DNA of 39,963 nt. Source: a virus. Positions 29,915-36,281 of the stretch are shown here, in pieces (within the stretch, counting starts at the first letter, position 1; every line of letters begins with the position of its first letter). The stretch covers positions 1 through 39,963 of the IMG/VR virus record IMGVR_UViG_3300046515_000280; one strand, given 5' to 3'. The notes below the pieces were generated by a model. It saw only the letters and a list, made by a program, of their open reading frames with translations. It ran no database searches and was not told the DNA's origin. The translations under genes and the position numbers were made by a program.

Positions 29915-30658
29915 ATGTCCGCACAAAATCAAGGCGTTGTACCACTGAAACCCAAAAGCCTGGCGTTACGCATGGCCGACCGCTTCGGCGTAGACCCGGG
30001 CGAAATGCTGGCAACCCTCAAGGCCACCGCGTTCAAGGGCAACGTGACCGATGCGCAGATGCAGGCGCTGATGATCGTGGCCGACCAGTACGGTCTGAAC
30101 CCGTGGACGAAGGAGATCTACGCCTTCCCAGACAAGGGCGGCATCGTTCCAGTCGTCGGTGTTGACGGTTGGGCGCGGATCATCAACGAGAACCCGGCCT
30201 TCGACGGTATGGAGTTCGCCATGGACAAGGACGGCACCGAGTGCACCTGCAAGATTTACCGTAAGGACCGTGGCCACGCGATCAGCGCAACCGAGTACAT
30301 GGCCGAGTGCAAGCGCGGCACGCAGCCGTGGCAGTCGCACCCGCGCCGCATGCTTCGCCACAAGGCCATGATCCAGTGCGCTCGACTGGCATTCGGATTC
30401 GCTGGCATCTACGACCAAGACGAGGCAGAGCGGATCGTCACCAATGACGTCTTGGCGCCCTCTGCTGACGCTGGGCCAGCTATCGAAACCATCCGTAACG
30501 CTCAGTCGATGGAAGAGCTGCAAGCGGCCTTCACGGCGGCGTGGAAGGATCTTCCTACCGAGCGAGCAGCACTCACCAAGGCCAAGGACGACCGCAAGAA
30601 AGAATTGTCCGAGCCGGTCGACGCTCAGTTTGAGGAGGTGCCAGATGGACAAGCTTGA
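29915..30658 (+). CDS. bet: Bet/RecT-family single-strand annealing protein
   Basis: 247 residues from ATG 29915, with GGGGAG upstream. Bet-type segments: ATAFKGNVTDAQMQALMIVA, YGLNPWTKEIYAFPDKGGIV, VVGVDGWARIINENPAFDGM and the conserved WQSHPRRMLRHKAMIQCARLAF. It anneals complementary single strands and works with the exonuclease encoded 440 bases downstream. NinB and NinG in the other operon are its usual partners. It overlaps the next gene by 14 bases. Confidence 0.93.
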   Translation: MSAQNQGVVPLKPKSLALRMADRFGVDPGEMLATLKATAFKGNVTDAQMQALMIVADQYGLNPWTKEIYAFPDKGGIVPVVGVDGWARIINENPAFDGMEFAMDKDGTECTCKIYRKDRGHAISATEYMAECKRGTQPWQSHPRRMLRHKAMIQCARLAFGFAGIYDQDEAERIVTNDVLAPSADAGPAIETIRNAQSMEELQAAFTAAWKDLPTERAALTKAKDDRKKELSEPVDAQFEEVPDGQA

Positions 30659-31112
30659 GCGGACCAGGCTGATGTATGTCTGGAGCGACATGAAAAGGCG
30701 GTGCCATCGCGAGAAACACCATGCCTACCACAACTATGGTGGCCGAGGCATTACAGTCTGCGATCGCTGGCGCAATTCGTTTTCTGATTTTCTTGCCGAT
30801 ATGGGGCCGCGGCCGGATCGGAGCATGACTCTTGAAAGGAAGAATAACGACGCTGGCTACTCTCCAGAAAACTGCATATGGGCTACGCGCTTGGCGCAAA
30901 GCCTGAATAAGCGGGATTACGCAAATAACACATCAGGCAATAGAAACATCGCTCAAGAAACCAGGGTGATTCGCGGCTACAACTACACCTGCTGGCGCGT
31001 GCGAATTAGAAGGGCTGGGTTAATTGTTGCAAGCCGCCGGTTCAAATCTATTGATGACGCTATCCAGTACCGCAATATGGCTGAGAAGGAATATCAAAAT
31101 GGCGGAGCATAA
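30645..31112 (+). CDS. HNH-type (AP2-like) homing endonuclease-like protein
   Basis: 155 residues. The N-terminal part follows the pattern of phage HNH-related proteins: WSDMKRRCHREKHHAYHNYG, GRGITVCDRW, FLADMGPRPDRSMTLERK and YSPENCIWAT. The C-terminal part (YTCWRVRIRRAGLIVASRRF, then DDAIQYRNMAEKEY) resembles an AP2-type DNA-binding strand-helix unit. It is wedged between bet and the exonuclease gene, overlapping both by 14 bases, which suggests a mobile gene that was fixed in the operon. Confidence 0.7.
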   Translation: MDKLERTRLMYVWSDMKRRCHREKHHAYHNYGGRGITVCDRWRNSFSDFLADMGPRPDRSMTLERKNNDAGYSPENCIWATRLAQSLNKRDYANNTSGNRNIAQETRVIRGYNYTCWRVRIRRAGLIVASRRFKSIDDAIQYRNMAEKEYQNGGA

Positions 31113-31743
31113 ATTTGTCCAAGGCGGCCCTGAGTGGCACCAGTTCAGACTTGGAAAAGTTAGTGGCAGCCGAGTAAAAAATGTCATGGCTAGCGGCCGC
31201 GGGAGCGCTCCATCTGCTACCAGAAAAACGTACATGATGGAGCTGCTGTGCGAGCGGCTTACTGGAAACTCATCAGGTGTAGACCTCTCAAGAAACTTGG
31301 CAGTCCAACGCGGTGTCGAGCTCGAGCCACTTGCTCGCGCTGCTTACGAGATTGATACAGGCCTGATGGTTATGGAAACCGGTTGTTTCTCGCATTCGAC
31401 GATCGACAGCTTCATCGCGTCGCCTGATGGACTTGTTGGCGACACGGGTTTGATTGAGTGCAAATGTCCTAATACCGCGACCCACATCGCCGTGATTCAG
31501 TCCGGCCGGCACGACAGCCAATATGAGTGGCAGATGTTGGCCCAGATGGCCTGCACCGGCCGAGCGTGGGTCGATTTCGTCAGCTTCGATGACCGCATGC
31601 CAGAAGAACTGCAGTACGCCTGCTTCCGCTTTGAGCGTGACGACAAGCGCATCGCTGAGATGGAAGCCGAGATCACGGCCTTCCTGGAAGAGCTGGCCGA
31701 ACTTGAGAAAGAAATGCGCGGCCGTATGAGAGGTGCAGCATGA
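31099..31743 (+). CDS. exo: YqaJ/lambda Exo-type recombination exonuclease
   Basis: 214 residues from ATG 31099. YqaJ-type nuclease motifs: EWHQFRLGKVSGS, RGVELEPLARAAYE (Glu), then SPDGLVGDTGLIECKCP with the Asp and Glu-x-Lys catalytic set. It degrades one strand of duplex ends to load Bet. It pairs with the annealing protein upstream. The start overlaps the HNH-type gene, and the stop overlaps the next ATG. Confidence 0.9.
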   Translation: MAEHKFVQGGPEWHQFRLGKVSGSRVKNVMASGRGSAPSATRKTYMMELLCERLTGNSSGVDLSRNLAVQRGVELEPLARAAYEIDTGLMVMETGCFSHSTIDSFIASPDGLVGDTGLIECKCPNTATHIAVIQSGRHDSQYEWQMLAQMACTGRAWVDFVSFDDRMPEELQYACFRFERDDKRIAEMEAEITAFLEELAELEKEMRGRMRGAA

Positions 31744-32399
31744 ACGCCTACATCAGCAACGATCTGAACATGGTCAAGGAGCTAGACCCGCAACGCCATG
31801 AGCTGGCCTTGAAGATGGAAGAGTTTTTGAGTCACGGAGGGACTATTGAGGTCTTGCGGGGGCCAACCTTTGTGCCACCACCGACGAGAAATGAGCCGCC
31901 ACGGCGCAAGAGATCGCCGATCAAGGCAAAGGTTGTGAATGAGCCTGTGCCGCGCAAAGTCGACAAGCTGACCCAGCGCGAACTTGAGCGCGAGGAACGT
32001 GCCGTAGCCCGAGCCAGAGAACGAGTTGCGCTGGTAGACAGAATCCGCAAGTTGGCTGAAACGATGACATATGCCCAGGCAGTTGAATCCACCGGCATAT
32101 GCTTGCGCAGCCTTCAAAAGATCGCAGTCGATGCAGGATTCAGGTTCCAGCCGGCCGTCCATTACAACAGCCAAAACCTGAAGCGTTATGTGCCGGATGA
32201 CGCCAAAGATTCCAAGGACGCCGAAAGAATAAAGGCGTTCATGGAGATCGGTCTTTCTCGCAACCAGGCCATGGTCAAGCTCGGCGTATCGTTCAAAACT
32301 TTCGCCAGACTCCTGGATAAATTCAGCATCGACTATCCCAAGCGCAAAGCAGAGCCTCATCCGGCCTTCTTCCCAAAAAACAAGGAAGCATCTCAATGA
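31740..32399 (+). CDS. helix-turn-helix-containing early protein
   Basis: 219 residues. The N-terminal third is charged and Pro-rich, with a basic stretch (PRRKRSPIKAK). Two HTH-like units follow: TYAQAVESTGICLRSLQKIA and GLSRNQAMVKLGVSFKTFAR, the latter ending in DKFSIDYPKR. It lies between exo and the first DGR target and overlaps both by four bases, so it is translationally coupled to the target gene. It may be a DNA-binding regulator; targets unknown. Confidence 0.65.
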   Translation: MNAYISNDLNMVKELDPQRHELALKMEEFLSHGGTIEVLRGPTFVPPPTRNEPPRRKRSPIKAKVVNEPVPRKVDKLTQRELEREERAVARARERVALVDRIRKLAETMTYAQAVESTGICLRSLQKIAVDAGFRFQPAVHYNSQNLKRYVPDDAKDSKDAERIKAFMEIGLSRNQAMVKLGVSFKTFARLLDKFSIDYPKRKAEPHPAFFPKNKEASQ

Positions 32400-32998
32400 A
32401 AGCCGAAATGATCACTCTTAAACATGGCGAAACCACGATCAAGATGCCCGCTTCATCACTGGCCAAGCTGGCAATGGCCAGTGTGTTTGCCCAGGTGCTT
32501 CCCCCCGCCGCCAACGTCCAACCGGTAGGGCCTACGGATATACCCGAACTCGGCGCTGAATGGCCTGGGCAAGGGGGTTTCAACGGCGGGCTGGTAGCGG
32601 CGCGCGGCGCTGTCCCAGCGCACTACCTGATCATCGCCAAGGAAGACGTCGGTGATCACAAATGGGGCGGACGCGATAAGGTGTCAGCAGCCGTCAGCAA
32701 AACTGACGGGGTGGCGAACACTGAAGCCCTGAAGCCCGAAGGCGATCACCCTGCGGCCAAGGCTGCATCGGCGTATTCCGCCGATGGCCACGCTGATTTC
32801 TACCTGCCTGCCTGCGCCGAGCTGTACCACTGCTGGGTGAACGTTCCCGAACTGTTCGCCAAAGACACCTGGTACTGGTCCTCAACGCAGCGCTCCGCCA
32901 ACCTCGCATTCCTCATGCTCTTCGATGCTGGCTATCAGCTCAACCTCGTCAAGGACAGCGATCTCCGCGTCCGCCCCGTCCGCAGATTCTTTATTTAA
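32396..32998 (+). CDS. DGR target protein 1 (DUF1566/C-type-lectin-like)
   Basis: 200 residues; ATG in a four-base overlap with the preceding gene. The first 40 residues are a polar leader without signal peptide. The C-terminal region has the DUF1566/Lcl-type pattern: DFYLPACAELYHCW, then DTWYWSSTQRS, a variable stretch and LRVRPVRRF at the end. VR1 (32886-32989) encodes residues about 164-198. Compared with the template, residues 170, 173, 175, 178, 180, 182, 184, 185, 187 and 188 are changed by adenine substitutions. The fold is known to tolerate massive surface variation, so this protein should be a variable binding protein. Its ligand and location (virion, cytoplasm or envelope) are not shown. 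Confidence 0.9.
   Translation: MKAEMITLKHGETTIKMPASSLAKLAMASVFAQVLPPAANVQPVGPTDIPELGAEWPGQGGFNGGLVAARGAVPAHYLIIAKEDVGDHKWGGRDKVSAAVSKTDGVANTEALKPEGDHPAAKAASAYSADGHADFYLPACAELYHCWVNVPELFAKDTWYWSSTQRSANLAFLMLFDAGYQLNLVKDSDLRVRPVRRFFI
32886..32989 (+). repeat. DGR variable repeat VR1
   Basis: 104 bases aligned without gaps to the template at 34279-34382. It starts CGCAGCGCTCCGCC and ends with the invariant block CTCCGCGTCCGCCCCGTC + CGCAGATTC. I count 16 differences: 15 at template adenines (to C, T or G) and one G-to-T at 32962. Confidence 0.93.
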
Positions 32999-33030
32999 TC
33001 CTTCATTCATTCGTTGTTGATCTGGCACCG

Positions 33031-33050
33031 GGCGCATCAGCGCCTTTTTT
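33031..33050 (+). terminator. hairpin downstream of VR1, also terminator-like
   Basis: GGCGC pairs with GCGCC around ATCA, followed by six T residues. It begins 42 bases after the end of VR1. DGRs often need a GC-rich hairpin downstream of the VR for retrohoming; the T-run means it could also end or attenuate the transcript between the two targets. Confidence 0.7.
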
Positions 33051-33075
33051 GTTGCCTTCGAAAAGAGGAAAGACC

Positions 33076-33696
33076 ATGACCGCAGTTCAGAAAGAAGCGC
33101 CAGCAGTGACCATTCCCGAGATCGGCCAGCCATTCGGCGGCGGCTTCTTCTCCGGCATCACCCGCGATCCTGACACCGGCAAGCGCTACCTGAATATCAC
33201 CGCCGGCGCCGCGCATGAGCTGGCCGGTGCCTGGGGCGAGTACGGCGATAAGATCGAAGGCGCCGACAGCTTCACCAACAGTCGCGGCAATACTGAGGCG
33301 ATGGCGGTAGCAGGCAGCGAACTGGCGCAGAAGGTGCTGGCCTTGGACATCGGCGGATTCACCGACTGGGCAATCCCGGCGCGTGATGTGCAGGAGCTGC
33401 AGTACCGTCACTTCAAGCCGACTACCGAAACGAACTGGGCAGGGCGGCGCGACGGCGACAACCCCAACAGCGAGCCGGTCGGCTTGCTGTACAGCGAAGA
33501 GTCGCCGACCCAGACCACGCTGGCTGCCTTCCAAGAAGGTGGCGCAGAGGCCTTCCGCGATACCTGGTACTGGTCGAGTTCGCAGCGCTCCGCCCACTAC
33601 GCATTCGGCTTGACCTTCGATGATGGCGGTCAGTACGTCACCGTCAAGAGCTACGAGCTCCGCGTCCGCCCCGTCCGCAGCACGCTTATTGATTAA
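33076..33696 (+). CDS. DGR target protein 2 (DUF1566/C-type-lectin-like)
   Basis: 206 residues from ATG 33076 (MTAVQKEAPAVTIPEIGQPF), with GAGGAAA upstream; a longer reading to 33049 has no ribosome site. Same layout as target 1: an IPEIGQPFGGG start, FTDWAIPARDVQELQY in the middle, then DTWYWSSSQRS, variable stretch, and LRVRPVR. VR2 encodes residues about 169-202; twelve residues differ from the template (174, 175, 178-180, 185, 187-190, 192, 193). Identity to target 1 is low outside the C-terminal part, so this is an old, diverged duplicate served by the same template. No signal peptide. Confidence 0.9.
   Translation: MTAVQKEAPAVTIPEIGQPFGGGFFSGITRDPDTGKRYLNITAGAAHELAGAWGEYGDKIEGADSFTNSRGNTEAMAVAGSELAQKVLALDIGGFTDWAIPARDVQELQYRHFKPTTETNWAGRRDGDNPNSEPVGLLYSEESPTQTTLAAFQEGGAEAFRDTWYWSSSQRSAHYAFGLTFDDGGQYVTVKSYELRVRPVRSTLID
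33580..33680 (+). repeat. DGR variable repeat VR2
   Basis: 101 bases aligned without gaps to the template at 34278-34378. I count 15 differences, all at template adenines (to C, T and G). The 3' block through CCGTCCGCAG is unchanged; similarity stops there. Confidence 0.94.
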
Positions 33697-33710
33697 TTCA
33701 TTTATTCAAT

Positions 33711-33728
33711 CCGGCCGCTTGCGGCCGG
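33711..33728. repeat. GC-rich hairpin downstream of VR2
   Basis: CCGGCCG/CGGCCGG arms around CTTG (7-bp stem; the arms are symmetric for 8 bp with a 2-base centre). It begins 31 bases after VR2. No T-run follows, so it is not a terminator; it resembles the cruciform/hairpin element found downstream of VRs in other DGRs. Confidence 0.7.
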
Positions 33729-33749
33729 TTGCTCTTGGAGAGCAAGCCG

Positions 33750-34106
33750 ATGTCAATGCACACGGATTTGAGTATCTACAAAAGTTCGCTCGGCCTGCTA
33801 CAGATGGCCACGAATCTCACCCGCAACATACCCCGAGATCTCAAGCAGTCTCTCGGGAAGCGCGTTATTGATGAGTGCATCGACGTGCTGATGTTGATTG
33901 CCCGGGCTAACTCGACCCGGGACAAGCAGCCACACCTGACTTTGCTTGTCGAGAAGGTCCAGGTAATCGAGTTCCTGATGCGGCTTTTCAAAGAGAGTCG
34001 ATTTATCAGTGTCGGGCAGCACGCCACCGCGATAGAGATAACCAGTTCTATCGGCAAACAGGCGAATGCCTGGAAGCGCAACACCCCAGCCGCGCCCGCC
34101 ATCTGA
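33750..34106 (+). CDS. avd: DGR accessory variability protein Avd
   Basis: 118 residues from ATG 33750 (MSMHTDLSIYK), with GGAG 9 bases upstream. The four-helix-bundle Avd pattern is clear: LTRNIPRDLKQSLGKRVIDE, then a second helix ending LIARAN, DKQPHLTLLVEKVQVIEFLM in helix three, and the typical FKESRFISVGQHATAIEIT followed by IGKQANAWKR. Avd forms a pentamer that binds the template RNA and the reverse transcriptase and is needed for adenine-mutagenic cDNA synthesis. It lies between target 2 and the template, the standard order. Confidence 0.88.
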   Translation: MSMHTDLSIYKSSLGLLQMATNLTRNIPRDLKQSLGKRVIDECIDVLMLIARANSTRDKQPHLTLLVEKVQVIEFLMRLFKESRFISVGQHATAIEITSSIGKQANAWKRNTPAAPAI

Positions 34107-34277
34107 GAGTTACGGCTTTCAGGTCTGTGCGAATTGAATCTGGTCGTGCCGCTGGCCCCTGGGTCACCGCCATGCGCATCAGAGATACCGACGGTCTAAA
34201 ACGTCCGTATAGGTCTCGCGCAGTTTCCTCGCTGATCGGTTATGCCTTCGGCTTGGCGACATAGATAGCACGATAGG
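34107..34277 (+). other. spacer between avd and the template repeat
   Basis: 171 bases with no gene that I can support. It contains short dyads (for example GACGG ... CCGT near 34195-34210). It is probably the 5' part of the DGR template RNA. Confidence 0.5.
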
Positions 34278-34382
34278 TCGCAGCGCTCCGCCAACAACGC
34301 ATTCAACATGAACTTCGATGATGGCAATCAGAACAACAACGACAAGAACAACGAGCTCCGCGTCCGCCCCGTCCGCAGATTC
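34278..34382 (+). repeat. DGR template repeat TR
   Basis: 105 bases. Read in the target frame it would give mostly Asn codons (AAC/AAT at nine to ten positions), the signature of an adenine-dense template. Its 3' end matches both VRs exactly, except one base in VR1. Bases 34318-34382 are also coding for the first residues of the reverse transcriptase in another frame. Confidence 0.94.
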
Positions 34383-35529
34383 GACTGTTGGTCCCTACCC
34401 GTTCAGCGAACTGGTTCAGGCCTATTACGACTGCCGGCGCACGAAGCGCAACAGCGCCAGTGCATTGGCCTTCGAGTTGGACCTGGAACGCAACCTGATC
34501 GGCCTACACGACGACCTGCTCGCCGGCACTTACCGGCCAGGCCGCTCGATATGCTTCGTGGTCACCCGGCCGAAAGCCCGCGAGGTTTGGGCGGCAGCCT
34601 TCCGGGACCGCGTCGTCCACCACCTACTGTACAACCGCGTGGCACCTCGCTTCTACGCCAGCTTCATAGTGGACAGTTGCGCCTGCATTCCCGGGCGCGG
34701 CACGTTGTACGCCGCCACCCGGCTTGAGGCGAAGATCCGCAGCGCCAGCCAGAACTGGTCGAGGCCCTGCTGGTATCTAAAGCTTGACCTGGCCAACTTC
34801 TTCGTCGCGATCGACAAGCAGGTGCTTCGCCGGCAGTTGGCCGCCAAGATCACCGAACCCTGGTGGCTGGCACTCGCCGAGCAGATCCTGATGCACGACC
34901 CGCGCGAAGACTACGAGGTACGCAGCCCGGCCCATCTGTTCAACCGGGTACCGCAGCACAAGCGCCTCACCGCGCAACCGGCGCATCTCGGACTGCCGAT
35001 CGGCAACCTGTCTTCACAGTTCTTCGCGAACGTCTACCTCGACGCGCTGGACCAGTTCGCAAAGCACAAGCTCGGCGCCAAGCATTACGTCCGCTACGTC
35101 GATGACTTCGTGTTCCTGCATGAATCACCGCAACAGCTGAATGCCTGGAAGGTCGAGGTCGAAGCATTCCTGCCCAGCCTAGGTGCCAAGCTGAACCCGA
35201 CGAAGACCATTCTGCAGCCGGTCGACCGCGGCGTCGACTTCGTTGGCCACGTCATCAAGCCTTGGCGGCGAACCACCCGCAAGCGTTCGCTGGCCCAGGC
35301 GCTGAAACGGACCGCAGCGGCACCGGCCGAAGACCTTAGGGAAACGGCCAACAGCTACTTCGGCCTGCTCAGTCAGGCCAGCCACAGCGAGAGAGATCGC
35401 GAGAAGCTGGCCAATGTCGTGCTGAAGCGCGGGCATAGCGTCAATTCGGCGCTGAGCAAGACCTATAAGAAGGTGGACGCATTTCAGCCCCGTAGGCCAG
35501 ATCACGCCAGCGCGCCAAATCGGAAATAA
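34318..35529 (+). CDS. DGR reverse transcriptase
   Basis: 403 residues. The first 22 residues are encoded by the template repeat (MMAIRTTTTRTTSS...). The RT domain starts near residue 27 (YPFSELVQAYYDC). Key motifs: PKAREVWAAAFRDRVVHHLL, LKLDLANFF with Asp157, GLPIGNLSSQ at residues 225-234 (the SQ form is characteristic of DGR RTs), and the catalytic YVDD at 260-263. A DGR RT copies the template RNA with adenine misincorporation, and the cDNA replaces the VR. An in-frame TGA at 34309 means the start must be ATG 34318 or 34321, inside the template; no clear ribosome site precedes it. The C-terminus is basic and helical. Confidence 0.93.
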   Translation: MMAIRTTTTRTTSSASAPSADSTVGPYPFSELVQAYYDCRRTKRNSASALAFELDLERNLIGLHDDLLAGTYRPGRSICFVVTRPKAREVWAAAFRDRVVHHLLYNRVAPRFYASFIVDSCACIPGRGTLYAATRLEAKIRSASQNWSRPCWYLKLDLANFFVAIDKQVLRRQLAAKITEPWWLALAEQILMHDPREDYEVRSPAHLFNRVPQHKRLTAQPAHLGLPIGNLSSQFFANVYLDALDQFAKHKLGAKHYVRYVDDFVFLHESPQQLNAWKVEVEAFLPSLGAKLNPTKTILQPVDRGVDFVGHVIKPWRRTTRKRSLAQALKRTAAAPAEDLRETANSYFGLLSQASHSERDREKLANVVLKRGHSVNSALSKTYKKVDAFQPRRPDHASAPNRK

Positions 35530-35641
35530 GGACGAGCCCAGCGAGGGCCTGCTCTTCAAGCTGATCATCGGAAAGACTTAGCAACCGTACTACCTCTTCC
35601 CCGATCAACCTGATCGCCATTACATCGGTTTTCGCATTCAT
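35441..35641 (-). CDS. possible antisense small protein (66 aa)
   Basis: A 66-residue minus-strand frame from ATG 35641 overlapping the 3' end of the RT gene by 89 bases. The central sequence (LIGEEVVRLLSLSDDQLEEQ, then ALAGLVLISDLARWRDLAYG) has a natural amphipathic helical composition, unlike most shadow frames here. The ribosome site is weak. It would be the only minus-strand gene in the early-left operon except the integrase. Confidence 0.4.
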   Translation of the reverse strand: MNAKTDVMAIRLIGEEVVRLLSLSDDQLEEQALAGLVLISDLARWRDLAYGAEMRPPSYRSCSAPN

Positions 35642-35714
35642 CGCCGCCACCGTCAGGATTGTGCCTGCCTCAGATCATCCGCCCACTTTATGAATCACGC
35701 CACCGGGAGGCCCT

Positions 35715-35858
35715 ATGCCATCCACAGGAAAGCTCGCCGCGGGCTACATGGAGCTCCATTTCTCTTGCGAGATCTGCAAGCGACCTCGCAGCAAAGGCAA
35801 CCACGACAAATGCAGCAAGGCCCGCCAACGGGAACACGCACAGAGGAATGAGCCATGA
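35715..35858 (+). CDS. small Cys-knuckle protein (47 aa)
   Basis: 47 residues from ATG 35715, with GGGAGG 4 bases upstream. Cys/His residues (FSCEICKRPRSKGNHDKC) suggest a small zinc knuckle. It overlaps the next ATG by four bases. A frame in another phase here (35659-35877) lacks these features and was set aside. Confidence 0.6.
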   Translation: MPSTGKLAAGYMELHFSCEICKRPRSKGNHDKCSKARQREHAQRNEP

Positions 35859-36160
35859 CAGCCAAGTTATCGCCTGACTCGATCGGGCTGATTTTCACAA
35901 TGCACGCGGCGGGACACTCAGTAGATCAAATCATGGACGCTGCCGGATGCTCCTACGCCTCCGTCGTGCGCTACCTGAACAACGCCGGGATTGTGCTGGG
36001 CAACAAAGGTCGGCGCCGTGAGTGCACCGACGAGTACCTGAACATGGCGCTGGATATGCGCGCCCAGGGTACGAAGTGGGACGACATCGAGGCGCATATC
36101 GGCTTCTGTCGGCAGACCTTCCAAACGTGGATTAGGGCTACGAGGGCTCAATCATGCTGA
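35855..36160 (+). CDS. helix-turn-helix DNA-binding protein (101 aa)
   Basis: 101 residues. The sequence HAAGHSVDQIMDAAGCSYAS, then VVRYLNNAGI, is a resolvase/transposase-like helix-turn-helix; a second similar unit is RAQGTKWDDIEAHIGFCRQT followed by FQTWIR. This repeated HTH suggests a regulator or DNA-recognition protein. It starts in an ATGA overlap. Confidence 0.6.
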   Translation: MTAKLSPDSIGLIFTMHAAGHSVDQIMDAAGCSYASVVRYLNNAGIVLGNKGRRRECTDEYLNMALDMRAQGTKWDDIEAHIGFCRQTFQTWIRATRAQSC

Positions 36161-36249
36161 CGAACTTCATCACTGGATGGGCGCTGCTGTCGGTGTTGGC
36201 AGTCATTGCCGCGTGCTGCCTGTTTCATAACGGGCTATCGGATAGCTGA
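36154..36249 (+). CDS. tiny membrane peptide (31 aa)
   Basis: 31 residues from ATG 36154 (MLTNFITGWALLSVLAVIAA), overlapping the previous gene by seven bases. A single hydrophobic helix with two Cys residues and a short polar tail. Confidence 0.45.
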   Translation: MLTNFITGWALLSVLAVIAACCLFHNGLSDS

Positions 36250-36281
36250 GGGCGCCCCATAAACGGCAAGGAGTTTTGGAA

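Noticed and set aside
34308-34727. Frame starting MNFDDGNQNNNDKNNELRVRPVRRF
   Set aside because: This is the template repeat read in the target-gene frame, followed by shadow of the RT gene. It is not a third target protein; it lacks the conserved upstream part.
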